In this document: piece after piece, positions 33,525 through 42,537 of the stretch
How the letters are laid out: each line of letters starts with the position of its first letter
Numbering within the stretch: the stretch's first letter is position 1
NCBI GenBank assembly: GCA_028278225.1
Contig: JANQEU010000057.1
Location: 1-47,918, forward strand
DNA: 47,918 nucleotides
Direction of reading: 5' to 3'
DNA from: Cyclobacteriaceae bacterium
Lineage (GTDB): Bacteria > Bacteroidota > Bacteroidia > Cytophagales > Cyclobacteriaceae
Notes under the pieces: model-generated
What the model saw: only the letters and a program-made list of their open reading frames with translations
Databases searched by the model: none
Told to the model about the DNA's origin: nothing
Made by a program: the position numbers and the translations under genes

Positions 33525-34265
33525 ATGAAATTTGAACAATTGCCTGACATATGGGAAACTGAAAAAATCTCCGGAATAACTCCGGATTATGATATGGAAC
33601 AATTAGTGTTATTTCTTGAAAAGAGATCTACCAGCATAATGGCAAAGGTCTCTTCGGGTATTGTAACAGGGATAGTGATCAACGCACTTTTGATTGCAGG
33701 AGTAATTTTCATTCTCTCTTCCTTCAGTGCTGATCCTGTCTCATTGATCACAGGAGCATCCGGTCTGTCGGTTCTGATCATTTTTGAAATCATGTCACTG
33801 CGGAGCATTCATCTGTTGAGTGAGCTTGACACTTACGACGGCAATCTCAGGGATAACCTTTTGATGCGGCTTGAATTTTTTAAGAACAGCTATGCATGGG
33901 TGATATGGTCGCTGGGCTTATCCGGAGCTTTTTTCTACATCATCGGTGGTCTAATCTACCATAACCTCAAATACGGCGGTGTCTATCTGGATGGCAGTGA
34001 TGTTGTCGTCAATTTGATCTTTATTTCACTAGCCTTGGTGATCGGATTTGTTTCACACACTTTTCATCATACACAGTACCGGAAAGAGCTGAAAAATTGC
34101 CTGGATGACCTAAGCCGTGGAGATCTTTCTGAAGATCACGACAAGTATGCCCTGAAAATCCAGGGAGCCCGGAAAGTGTCGATGATCCTGGTCCTTGCCG
34201 GTCTGATAATTCTTATGCTGATTTTATTTTTTTACAACTTATTTGGCAGTCCCCTAGTCCATTAG
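33525..34265 (+). CDS. Membrane protein behind the sigma factor gene, function unknown
   Basis: This 246-residue protein has a cytoplasmic N-terminal stretch of about 40 residues (KFEQLPDIWETEKISG, YDMEQLVLFLEKRS). It then has about five membrane helices, for example VTGIVINALLIAGVIFILSSF, LSVLIIFEIMSLRSI, WVIWSLGLSGAFFYIIGGLIY, VVNLIFISLALVIGFVSHTF and SMILVLAGLIILMLILFFYN. A soluble loop with RKELKNCLDDLSRGDLS lies before the last helix. It starts 12 bases after the sigma region 4 frame, so it may be co-transcribed and could act as a membrane partner or anti-sigma factor. No recognised anti-sigma motif is visible. Confidence 0.75.
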   Translation: MKFEQLPDIWETEKISGITPDYDMEQLVLFLEKRSTSIMAKVSSGIVTGIVINALLIAGVIFILSSFSADPVSLITGASGLSVLIIFEIMSLRSIHLLSELDTYDGNLRDNLLMRLEFFKNSYAWVIWSLGLSGAFFYIIGGLIYHNLKYGGVYLDGSDVVVNLIFISLALVIGFVSHTFHHTQYRKELKNCLDDLSRGDLSEDHDKYALKIQGARKVSMILVLAGLIILMLILFFYNLFGSPLVH

Positions 34266-34268
34266 AAT

Positions 34269-34616
34269 ATGAGAAGTCATGTCTCAAGATGGTCATTGGC
34301 ATTTGCAGCTGTTGGAATATTCTTTGTTACGGCAGGCATGCTCATGCAAAACTTAATACAAATGCATGCAGGAATGTGCGGGCTGTTCATCGCAGCAATA
34401 GCCTATATTGCCGGTGAAAGGAGGCCCTGGTCGATTTATCAAATGTTTTTGATTGGTGTGTCAGTTTTGGTCCCATTCGTCATGGTGTACTACGGACCAC
34501 AATATGACCACTCTGATCAATCTGTCTGCTTAAAGCTGAAAAAAGGCCTTTTCCTCGGTACAGTTATTTATGTGATTTGGATTTTATCACTTTTGACCGT
34601 CAGATACTTCCAGTAA
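34269..34616 (+). CDS. Small membrane protein, third gene of the sigma-factor cluster
   Basis: The 115-residue protein has four hydrophobic segments: WSLAFAAVGIFFVTAGMLMQ, MCGLFIAAIAYIAGE, YQMFLIGVSVLVPFVMVYYG and LFLGTVIYVIWILSLLTVRY. The short connecting loops include YDHSDQSVCLKLKKG. It lies three bases after the preceding membrane protein and probably shares its transcript. No family is recognised. It ends 14 bases before the stop of a small gene on the opposite strand. Confidence 0.65.
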   Translation: MRSHVSRWSLAFAAVGIFFVTAGMLMQNLIQMHAGMCGLFIAAIAYIAGERRPWSIYQMFLIGVSVLVPFVMVYYGPQYDHSDQSVCLKLKKGLFLGTVIYVIWILSLLTVRYFQ

Positions 34617-34630
34617 TTCCTGAAGGCATT

Positions 34631-34810
34631 TCAGTCAGCTTTAAGACCCTTGATCATCAGCACAACGATTGCAATGGCTATCCAGACAAGCCCAAAGAGA
34701 ATTTGGAAGCGATCATTCATAATAATACCAATTACAATGAATGCTATCCCCAGCATGGAAAAGGGCATCGATTTCCTGAATATTTTTTTCAGCAAATATG
34801 TCATTACCAT
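34631..34810 (-). CDS. Small two-helix membrane protein, 59 residues
   Basis: On the minus strand an ATG at 34810 opens a 59-residue frame, MVMTYLLKKIFRKSMPF, then SMLGIAFIVIGIIMNDRFQI and LFGLVWIAIAIVVLMIKGLKAD, ending in TGA at 34631-34633. It has a basic amphipathic N-terminus and two membrane helices joined by a short NDRFQ turn, following the positive-inside rule. A second in-frame ATG at 34804 gives 57 residues. The opposite strand also has open frames, but they are far less protein-like and lack such regular helices. It lies between the sigma cluster and a convergently placed permease stop. Function unknown. Confidence 0.6.
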   Translation of the reverse strand: MVMTYLLKKIFRKSMPFSMLGIAFIVIGIIMNDRFQILFGLVWIAIAIVVLMIKGLKAD

Positions 34811-34890
34811 AGTATTAGTCTGGTGTGCACTGGGAAAATTACACGAACAGGGATTTTATTTTCGAGGTGGATTTGCGTAGAACATGATCC

Positions 34891-37470
34891 TCATTCATAT
34901 TTCAGACTATCAACCGGATTCAGCAAAGCCGACTTGACCCCCTGGAAACTCATTGTGAAAAACGAGATCAAAAGGGCTAATACACCACTTCCGACAAACA
35001 CCCAGATACCTAAATCAATTCTATAACTGAAACTTTCCAGCCAGTTCCGGAGCAGAATAAAAGCGATCGGCCAGGCGACGACATTTGCAACCAGCACCCA
35101 CTTTATAAAATTGTTGGACAACAACCATAGTATAGCGGTAGTTGGTGCTCCAAGTGCTTTCCTGATACCTATTTCCTTGGTTTTTTGTTCCGCAACAAAT
35201 GCTGTTAAAGCAAACAATCCCAGGCATGACAGCAGTATTGCCAGAATCACGAATGAAAGAACAATTTTCTCCAATCTCTTTTCAGCTTCATATTGTCTTC
35301 CAAAACTTTCATACAGAAAATCGTATTCGAATCCTACACCAGGACTAAATTCCCTGTAGATCTCATCAATATTGACAATTGTCTGGTTAAGATTACTTCC
35401 GGACAGCTTTATACAGGCGCGGGTCGTCCACCAGTCCCAAACAATCGCAGATGGCTCGATCCTTTGGTGTAGCGAATTGAAATGGAAATTCTTTACCACC
35501 CCGATGATCTCCATCCTGTTCGATCCCTGGATGAGGATTGTACCAATTGGGTTTTCCAATCCCATCACCTCAACGACCTCTTCGTTGACAATGAGCTTTG
35601 TATCCATATCGGATTGAATTTCATCCGAGAAATTTCGCCCATACAAAAGTTCTATATCCATCAGGTCAAGAAAAGAGGGATCTGCATTGATCACCCGGAA
35701 TGGCACTGCCTGATCTTCTTCTGTCAGGCCGAAACTGGCAGTATTCGTAATTTTCCCCGGAAGCTGGTTTAAGAATGTGACCCCCTTCACATTGGGGTTT
35801 TGCGTTAGCCGTTGAGTAAATGCCGCTTTACTGGCTATCATATTGTCCCGGCCACTGGCAAACTTATCACCCTTCATCCGGCAGGTAAGGATCTGTTCAT
35901 TGCTGAATCCAAGATCCTTGTTTTGCATATAACTAAGCTGGCGATTTACCGTGATGGTGGCAATTATCAGGAAAATGGAGATAGCGTATTGAAACGAGAT
36001 AAGGAGCCTGCTCAGGACAGCCGTTTTGCCACTCTTTCCGAAGCGTCCTTTTAATATGGATAGGGCACTGACCCGTGATAAATAAATAGACGGATATATT
36101 CCGGATACAAAAACTGTGAATAAAAGTACTCCAACGAAGACCAGCAACATTTCAATCGATATGTTTTGTAATTGCAGTTGCTCACTCACCAGGTAGTTGA
36201 ATGTTGGCATAAACAGATATGCCATCAGGATTGAAAGGGCGAAAGAGATAATTACAACGATTAATGTTTCACCGAAGAATTGATTTCGTATGGACGGAGC
36301 TCCGGCCCCTGTGACCTTCCTGACTGCAATTTCTTTTTCTCTTGTCCTGGTTTTTGCAATGGTCAGATTGATGAAATTGATACAGGCGATCAACAGGATC
36401 AGGACGCCAATAGCCGCAAAGGCAATTACCAGATTGATATTGCCATGTTTGGTGTTTTTCTCATGTGCAAGATTCCGGGCGAAATAGATATCATTAAAAT
36501 CTCTGAGTATCAGCGGTACACCCCCATATTGATCTACTTCCACTGCCCGTTCATTTATTTTCGCGATAAGGCCTTCCTTATCAACTAACGGTTGTAGCAA
36601 TAGATAAATTGACCAGTTGAAGTTCCTGGAGGTCAGAATATCTCTGCTTCCCATTACCCGTGCAATGTCCTCCGTGGATACTAGGCCATTAATATCCATA
36701 TGAAATTTCCTTACATCATCGATAACCGCCGTCACCGTAAAACGGTCCTGCCCACCCATCAATACGGTTTTTCCTATGGGGTTTTCACTACCAAACAATC
36801 GATAAGCTATGCTTTTTGTCAGAACGATGGAGTTAGGCGCATAAAAAGCGGTTTCTGCACTGCCCGCCAGAAAATCAAAATCAAACACTTTAAATATGGT
36901 GCTGTCAACTACCCCGAAATTCTCAATGGTGAAAACATTTTCCTCATATCTCAATGTTGGCTCATACCAGAAATAGAACCTAACGACATTTTCAACTTCC
37001 GGAAAAACTTTTACCGTCTCGCCGAGGTAAGGGGGCATTATCACCCAGGATTCACTTTCCAGACGGACTATTCTATCACGATGCTGATGGTCCTTGTCAT
37101 AGCTTAATTGATTCTCGACGAACAGCAAAATAAGCAGGGTACAACCCATGCCCACGGCTAACCCGAAGATCTTGACAAACGAGATCCCTTTGTGCCGGAT
37201 CAGGTTCCTGATTGCGATTTTGAAATAATTACGGTACATATCGATTATTATGAGTTTTGAACTTTTTTCTGAGTTTCGACGGATGGCAAAGGGCTGGAAG
37301 AATAACAGGACATTCCAGAAGTAGAGGAATTGAGCCTGCCGGAGCCCTTTGTATTTGACGTTGTATCTAAACTGCTCATACAGATCACCTTCAATAGCAT
37401 CTGAGATCTCCGGGTTACAAAACCAGCGGAAGAATCGTGTAATCCATCTGGGAGGATTGGGAGAGGTCAT
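34891..37470 (-). CDS. FtsX/MacB-type ABC transporter permease
   Basis: This roughly 859-residue protein has an N-terminal permease-prefix segment, PPRWITRFFRWFCNPEISDAIEGDLYEQF. A MacB-like periplasmic core domain follows between membrane helices (start HKGISFVKIFGLAVGMGCTLLILLFV). Then come two FtsX-type membrane blocks, FAAIGVLILLIACINFINLT with TRTREKEIAVRKVTGA, and IAILLSCLGLFALTAFVAEQKTKEIGIRKALGA. These repeated permease signatures are typical of Bacteroidota efflux or antimicrobial-peptide transport permeases. The ATPase is not adjacent. The ATG at 37470 is preferred; a GTG at 37473 overlaps the PadR stop. The gene directly follows a PadR regulator gene, which probably controls it. 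Confidence 0.9.
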   Translation of the reverse strand: MTSPNPPRWITRFFRWFCNPEISDAIEGDLYEQFRYNVKYKGLRQAQFLYFWNVLLFFQPFAIRRNSEKSSKLIIIDMYRNYFKIAIRNLIRHKGISFVKIFGLAVGMGCTLLILLFVENQLSYDKDHQHRDRIVRLESESWVIMPPYLGETVKVFPEVENVVRFYFWYEPTLRYEENVFTIENFGVVDSTIFKVFDFDFLAGSAETAFYAPNSIVLTKSIAYRLFGSENPIGKTVLMGGQDRFTVTAVIDDVRKFHMDINGLVSTEDIARVMGSRDILTSRNFNWSIYLLLQPLVDKEGLIAKINERAVEVDQYGGVPLILRDFNDIYFARNLAHEKNTKHGNINLVIAFAAIGVLILLIACINFINLTIAKTRTREKEIAVRKVTGAGAPSIRNQFFGETLIVVIISFALSILMAYLFMPTFNYLVSEQLQLQNISIEMLLVFVGVLLFTVFVSGIYPSIYLSRVSALSILKGRFGKSGKTAVLSRLLISFQYAISIFLIIATITVNRQLSYMQNKDLGFSNEQILTCRMKGDKFASGRDNMIASKAAFTQRLTQNPNVKGVTFLNQLPGKITNTASFGLTEEDQAVPFRVINADPSFLDLMDIELLYGRNFSDEIQSDMDTKLIVNEEVVEVMGLENPIGTILIQGSNRMEIIGVVKNFHFNSLHQRIEPSAIVWDWWTTRACIKLSGSNLNQTIVNIDEIYREFSPGVGFEYDFLYESFGRQYEAEKRLEKIVLSFVILAILLSCLGLFALTAFVAEQKTKEIGIRKALGAPTTAILWLLSNNFIKWVLVANVVAWPIAFILLRNWLESFSYRIDLGIWVFVGSGVLALLISFFTMSFQGVKSALLNPVDSLKYE

Positions 37471-37472
37471 CA

Positions 37473-37805
37473 CTATTTACTGTCCCAGACTATTTTAGGT
37501 ATGGAATCCCACATGTGATTTCTCAGATCCTTGACCTGATTGACAACCTCTTTTCCGGTTGAGGTCATGATATACAGCTTTTTGTTTCTTCCACCTCTTT
37601 CCCTGGTGGCTCCTCCTGCATATGAAGACAAATATCCCTTTTTCTCCAGGCGTATAAGCACCTTATGTACGGCGCTTAATGATACATTTCTACCGGTTTG
37701 CTTTTTCAGCTCCGCTACGATAGCAAGGCCATAGGCATCATCATATAGCAGGCCTACCGCCAACAATACCAGTTCTTCGAATTCACCAATATTTGTTCCT
37801 TTCAT
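37473..37805 (-). CDS. PadR-family transcriptional regulator
   Basis: This 110-residue protein has the PadR winged-helix pattern. It starts EFEELVLLAVGLLYDDAYGLAIVAEL and continues SLSAVHKVLIRLEKKGYLSSYAG, where the recognition helix precedes the wing. It goes on with RERGGRNKKLYIMTSTGKEVV, the wing and start of the last helix. It is the first gene of a two-gene unit with the permease gene; its TAG stop lies about two bases before the permease ATG. PadR regulators next to FtsX-like permeases usually repress their own operon. The ligand is unknown. Confidence 0.9.
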   Translation of the reverse strand: MKGTNIGEFEELVLLAVGLLYDDAYGLAIVAELKKQTGRNVSLSAVHKVLIRLEKKGYLSSYAGGATRERGGRNKKLYIMTSTGKEVVNQVKDLRNHMWDSIPKIVWDSK

Positions 37806-37913
37806 GATATTTGTTTCACCTTTGTCTATTTCAACGCAAGATAATTTATAAAGGTTTTGAAAAACGATCTTAGGTTCTGATTTTTATCAACTTCAGGTTT
37901 TAAAACTTTCTAA

Positions 37914-37946
37914 ATTGTAAACAGGTCAAGTCCGGGTTTAAATTTG
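37914..37946 (+). promoter_or_regulatory. Candidate Bacteroidota promoter before the second DUF5916 gene
   Basis: TTG (37915-37917) is followed after 21 bases by TAAATTTG (37939-37946), an exact TAnnTTTG match, about 41 bases before the ATG at 37988. The spacing equals that of the candidate at 32815-32846. Confidence 0.5.
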
Positions 37947-37987
37947 GTATTCTTTAACTCCCCAGGATTTGGCGTACGATTGTATTT

Positions 37988-40177
37988 ATGATCAGAATTG
38001 AAGTTCGGAAAGCTTTAACGTTAGTCTTATCACAAATAATTCTCCCGGCAATCAGCTTGGGGCAGGATTTCTCCGCGAATTATGACAACTACCAATTAAG
38101 AATAAAAAAAGCATCCCGGGAAATCATAATTGATGGCAATGAGCAGGATGTGGATTGGCAGTTGGCAGATCGAACAAGTCCTTTTCATCGGGTTCTGCCT
38201 ATTGATTCCGGACTAGCCACTACGAAATCAGAGGTTCGAATGACTTATGACGACAAGACACTGTACTTCTTGATAATATGTTATAAAAGACATCCGACTG
38301 ATTATGTCGTAGAATCACTTCGCAGAGATTGGTCCTTTGGAAAAAACGACAACTACCTCATATTTATTGATACCTACAATGACCAGACCAACGGCTTTTC
38401 TTTTGGAGCCAATGTAGCAGGGGCTCAATGGGACGGATTGATGGAGAATGGGGCGGCAGTTAACCTGAACTGGGACAACTCCTGGCACTCCAAAACAGTC
38501 AATTACGATGATCGATGGGTTACTGAAATGGCTGTGCCATTCAGGATACTTCGTTACAAACCGGGAGTTGACAAGTGGGGAATAAATTTTGGAAGGCTGG
38601 ATGTCAACCACAATGAGAAATCCAGTTGGGCGCCGGTTCCAAGGCAATTTCCAACCGCAAGTTTAGCTTTTACAGGAAGCCTGATCTGGGATAAACCTCC
38701 TCCGGCGCAGGGGACGAAGGTTGTGCTGGTACCATACGGGTTAGGCTCAATCTACAATGATTACGAAGGAGGTGTTAACGACAAGATTGATGGCGACATC
38801 GGTCTTGACGCAAAAATATCCATAACTCCCACCTTGAATCTCGACCTGACGCTAAACCCGGATTTCTCCCAGGTTGAAGTTGATCAGCAGGTACTTAACC
38901 TAAGTCGTTTCGAGATCTTCTTTCCGGAAAGAAGGCAATTCTTCCTGGAAAACAACGATTTGTTCAGTGGTTACGGGACTGATGTCAGCAGACCCTTTTT
39001 TTCAAGACGGATCGGACTAACGAATCCGATTCTGGCGGGCATGAAATTGAGCGGAAAACTTAATAGGAATTGGAGAACGGGTTTCCTGAATATGCAAACG
39101 GGCAGGGTGGACAGCATCAATTCGCCATCTTCAAACTTTACGGTTGCTACCTTGCAACGACAAATCTTCAGCAGGTCCAATCTGTCAGCCATTTTCATAA
39201 ACAAAGAAGGCATGGATCTTACCGAAGAGGATAAGGCTGCAGGAGCCACTAGCTACAATAGAATAGTCGGGCTTGATTATAACCTTGCCAGTTCCGACAA
39301 TATCTGGCTTGGTAAGATTTTTTATCATCATTCATTCACTCCCGATGTTGCTTCCAATTCATCGGCCCATGGTGTAAATCTGGCCTGTCAAACGCAGGTG
39401 GTTAATGCTCAGTGGAATCATGAATATATTGGTGAACATTACAATGCAGAGGTAGGTTTCGTTCCCAGGACCGGTTATTTCAGGATGTACCCTTCACTTG
39501 GTTTCCGTTTTTATCAGAATTCAGAAGTTGTTAACTGGCATGGTCCGGGTGTTGAAACCAATTTTATCTATAATGAAGAAAACGAGTTAACGGACAAACG
39601 GATCTCCGGCGAATATGCACTCTGGCTTCTCAATACCACCAAATACTTTGTATCCGGAGATTACAGGTCAGTTTTGCTGGATCGTGATTTTGATCCTACA
39701 AACACCGGGGGAGACTCATTAAGACAGGGGACCACTCATCGATGGACCACAATAGGTGGAGGATTTGAATCCGACAAACGAAAATTATTAACCTGTAATA
39801 TATCCGGATTTGCCGGAACTTACTACAACGGGAAGATCCATGGGGCAACCACCGAACTTACTTATCGGTTTCAGCCTTATGGCAGTGTTACCATCCTTAC
39901 AACCTACAATAATATTAACCTGCCAGATCCTTACAGGGACGCCAGGCTCTGGTTAGTCGGTCCAAAATTCAATTTGACATTCACGGATAAGGTATTCCTG
40001 TCAACCTTTGTGCAATTCAATAACCAGACCGACAATTTGAATGTAAACGTACGTTTTCAATGGCGATTCAAGCCTGTATCTGACTTTTTTATTGTTTATT
40101 CAGACAATTATACGGACGCATTCACCGTCAAGAACCGGGCGTTGGTGGCGAAGCTCAGTTATTGGTTTGCCCTTTAA
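37988..40177 (+). CDS. DUF5916 outer-membrane protein, second copy
   Basis: This is a 729-residue relative of the protein at 30109. It has a signal peptide (LTLVLSQIILPAISLGQ) and a CBM9-like domain (SREIIIDGNEQDVDWQLADR, VRMTYDDKTLYFLIICYKR, SFGANVAGAQWDGLMENG). A beta barrel follows with the DUF5916 signature LTLNPDFSQVEVDQQVLNLS and EIFFPERRQFFLENNDLF. It ends ALVAKLSYWFAL, a terminal barrel strand. It is not adjacent to the first copy and the two differ widely, so they are old paralogues and not a recent duplication. It is probably transcribed from the promoter candidate upstream. Function unknown. Confidence 0.9.
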   Translation: MIRIEVRKALTLVLSQIILPAISLGQDFSANYDNYQLRIKKASREIIIDGNEQDVDWQLADRTSPFHRVLPIDSGLATTKSEVRMTYDDKTLYFLIICYKRHPTDYVVESLRRDWSFGKNDNYLIFIDTYNDQTNGFSFGANVAGAQWDGLMENGAAVNLNWDNSWHSKTVNYDDRWVTEMAVPFRILRYKPGVDKWGINFGRLDVNHNEKSSWAPVPRQFPTASLAFTGSLIWDKPPPAQGTKVVLVPYGLGSIYNDYEGGVNDKIDGDIGLDAKISITPTLNLDLTLNPDFSQVEVDQQVLNLSRFEIFFPERRQFFLENNDLFSGYGTDVSRPFFSRRIGLTNPILAGMKLSGKLNRNWRTGFLNMQTGRVDSINSPSSNFTVATLQRQIFSRSNLSAIFINKEGMDLTEEDKAAGATSYNRIVGLDYNLASSDNIWLGKIFYHHSFTPDVASNSSAHGVNLACQTQVVNAQWNHEYIGEHYNAEVGFVPRTGYFRMYPSLGFRFYQNSEVVNWHGPGVETNFIYNEENELTDKRISGEYALWLLNTTKYFVSGDYRSVLLDRDFDPTNTGGDSLRQGTTHRWTTIGGGFESDKRKLLTCNISGFAGTYYNGKIHGATTELTYRFQPYGSVTILTTYNNINLPDPYRDARLWLVGPKFNLTFTDKVFLSTFVQFNNQTDNLNVNVRFQWRFKPVSDFFIVYSDNYTDAFTVKNRALVAKLSYWFAL

Positions 40178-40279
40178 ACAAAAACTCATTTATCCCGATT
40201 GTCGTCTATTTCAAAGTTTTGGTAATACCATTTGTTTCCCTTTTGCTAACTTGGTCAACGATTTAAACTACAGCAATCT

Positions 40280-40774
40280 ATGACTAACCTGCTCTTGAAA
40301 ACTACCAATCTATTTGCTATTGCTTTCTTGCTTGTTGCATGTACACCGAAAAGTTCCGAACAAGGCGAAGAAGCAACATCATCAGAATCAGATACCACAT
40401 CTGTCGTACCCACTTTGCCAACATATAATATCACTGAGGATATGAGTGTGAGCTTCGTCAATATTGAAGATGGTGCGGAGGTTACCAGTCCGTTTACAAT
40501 GGTGATGGGCGTCTCCGGAATGGAACTTGAGCCCGCGGGGGAATACAATGAGAACAAGGGGCACCATCACCTGGTGATTGACGGGTCATTTATACCCATG
40601 TACGAGGTAGTACCGGCAGACGAGAATAACATCCATTACGGGGATGGCCGAACTGAAACAGAAGTGGAGCTTTCACCCGGGGAGCACACCCTTACCCTGC
40701 AGTTTGCCGATGGATTACACAGATCCTACGGAGAGCAGTTGAGCGCTACAATTACAGTTACTGTTTCCCAATAA
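40280..40774 (+). CDS. DUF4399 lipoprotein
   Basis: This 164-residue lipoprotein has a signal sequence ending in the lipobox LVAC (Cys21). A low-complexity acidic and Ser/Thr linker (SSEQGEEATSSESDTTS) follows, then a DUF4399 domain: SVSFVNIEDGAEVTSPFTMVMGVSG, GHHHLVIDG, IHYGDGRTETEVELSPGEHTLTLQFADG and HRSYGEQLSATITVTVSQ. The histidine-rich GHHHL and the immunoglobulin-like strands are family hallmarks. Its role is unknown and probably periplasmic or at the outer membrane. It lies 102 bases after the DUF5916 gene. Confidence 0.9.
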   Translation: MTNLLLKTTNLFAIAFLLVACTPKSSEQGEEATSSESDTTSVVPTLPTYNITEDMSVSFVNIEDGAEVTSPFTMVMGVSGMELEPAGEYNENKGHHHLVIDGSFIPMYEVVPADENNIHYGDGRTETEVELSPGEHTLTLQFADGLHRSYGEQLSATITVTVSQ

Positions 40775-40794
40775 GTTTCCCCCTTTTCGATACA

Positions 40795-42426
40795 TTATTT
40801 ATATCCGGGTCCCTTTATAAATCTTCCCGGTGTGGCCCCGGTATGTTCACCGTCTTTTAGTACCTGCGTCCCATTCACCCAAACGTGATTAACTCCAACC
40901 GCATACTGGTGAGGCTCTGTGAAGGTAGCCTTGTCACTGACTTTATCGGGATCAAAAACTACAATATCAGCGTAATATCCGGGTTTCAGCAGGCCTCGCT
41001 TTTTAAGTTTAAGGTTTTGGGCAGGAAAGGAAGTCAGCCTTCTGATACCGTCCTCCAGCGGATACAGCTTCTCATCCCTGCAGTATTTACCCAAAACCCG
41101 GATAAATGAACCATAGGCTCTTGGGTGGGTACTCTGCTCAAGGAAAATCCCCTCGTTGGCGTATGATCCTGCGTCTGAACAAAAGCTGACCCACGGCAGG
41201 GCAATTTTCTTCTTAATGTTCTCCTCGGACATTGAAAAATAAACGACCTGTATGCGGCTATCATCTTCTACAATGAGGTCGATCATTGTTTCCGCAGGAG
41301 ATTTGCCCAATTCCTCTGCTACTTCATCCAATCGCTTTCCTGCGTGTATCCTCAGGTCCGGATTCTTAAACCCCACAAGCAATATCCTGTCCGGGCTATG
41401 TTCGAAGCTGACGTCATCCAGGATCTTTGACCGTAGCGACGGATCAGAAAGACGTTCGATAGTGGCATCCACACCCCCTTCCCTTACCCAGTCCGGTAAC
41501 TGGACATGTAATCCTGTCGAACTTGCCGGGTAGGTGTAAATATCTGCAGTGATCGGGACGCCTTCAGCTCTGGCATCTTCGATCATCGCAATGGCTTCAT
41601 CCAGTTTTGCCCAGTTCTTTTCTCCGGATGCTTTCAGATGATATATCTCAGCTGAAAGTCCTGCGTTTTTGGAAATGGAAATAATTTCATCAATTGCTCC
41701 CAGCAGATCATCCCCTTCACTCCGGATATGGGAGACATACATACCATTATATTTGGCAGCAACTTTGGCAAGTTCCGTGAGTTCTTCGGTATCGGCATAG
41801 CCGCTTGGCGCATACAGGAGTGATGACGATATGCCCACTGCACCTTCCTGCATGGCCTGTTCTGTCAGCGCCCTCATCTGATCCAATTCTTCATCCGTGG
41901 CCTTTCTATTCTCATATCCGATCACGTACCTGCGTAAAGTGCCATTTCCTACGAAAGAGGCGATATTTGTTGAAACACCTTTTTTTTCCATGTATTGCAG
42001 GTATTCTCCCAGGGTATTCCATCTTATTTCGTATTTGATATCCTGCTGGTTTTCCAGGACTTCCGCTTTGATTTCATCATTCCATGGTCCCATACTGCTA
42101 CCTTCTCCCATGACCTCCAGTGTTACTCCCTGGCGTATATCACTTTGAGAGCGACCGTCTTCAATGAGACTCACGTTGGCCCAGCTCAGCATATTGATAA
42201 AGCCCGGAGATACGGCAAGCCCGTTTACATCCACTTCCTGTCCTCCTTTGTATTCCGAGAGGTTGCCGATTGCCGCGATAGTATCTCCCTTGACGCCGAT
42301 GTCTCCTTTGACAGCAGGACTGCCACTGCCGTCATAAAGCACTCCATTCCTGATGATCAGGTCGTATTTAGGTGCTTTTGAACAGGAAACAATTATGAAA
42401 ACTGAAAGTAAAAGGAGTGGTTTCAC
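40795..42426 (-). CDS. D-aminoacylase-like amidohydrolase lipoprotein with altered metal-site motif
   Basis: The 543-residue protein has a lipoprotein signal peptide (PLLLLSVFIIVSC, Cys15) and then the amidohydrolase start YDLIIRNGVLYDGSGSPAVKG. Conserved blocks of the N-acyl-D-amino-acid deacylase family follow: SHIRSEGDDLLGAIDEII, EIYHLKASGEKNW, ADIYTYPASSTGL, and SDAGSYANEGIFLEQSTHPRAYG near the C-terminus. The usual DxHxH metal motif after PGFI is replaced by NMLSW, with Leu80 and Trp82 at the histidine positions. The downstream cysteine region reads GEGSSMGPW. His residues of the later metal site are kept. A hydrolase function is likely, but the substrate is uncertain. Confidence 0.87.
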   Translation of the reverse strand: MKPLLLLSVFIIVSCSKAPKYDLIIRNGVLYDGSGSPAVKGDIGVKGDTIAAIGNLSEYKGGQEVDVNGLAVSPGFINMLSWANVSLIEDGRSQSDIRQGVTLEVMGEGSSMGPWNDEIKAEVLENQQDIKYEIRWNTLGEYLQYMEKKGVSTNIASFVGNGTLRRYVIGYENRKATDEELDQMRALTEQAMQEGAVGISSSLLYAPSGYADTEELTELAKVAAKYNGMYVSHIRSEGDDLLGAIDEIISISKNAGLSAEIYHLKASGEKNWAKLDEAIAMIEDARAEGVPITADIYTYPASSTGLHVQLPDWVREGGVDATIERLSDPSLRSKILDDVSFEHSPDRILLVGFKNPDLRIHAGKRLDEVAEELGKSPAETMIDLIVEDDSRIQVVYFSMSEENIKKKIALPWVSFCSDAGSYANEGIFLEQSTHPRAYGSFIRVLGKYCRDEKLYPLEDGIRRLTSFPAQNLKLKKRGLLKPGYYADIVVFDPDKVSDKATFTEPHQYAVGVNHVWVNGTQVLKDGEHTGATPGRFIKGPGYK

Positions 42427-42537
42427 GGGTGTCGTATATTGGTGCGATGACTAATATAAAGGATACCGACCGAAACCATAATTTGTATAATTGTTTTGGT
42501 GGAGTGATTGTTATCTTCGACTCTCAAATCCAATATT

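Noticed and set aside
34577-35026. Plus-strand frames over 34577-35026
   Set aside because: They run opposite to a better small membrane protein gene and to the permease gene, and their translations show no domain.
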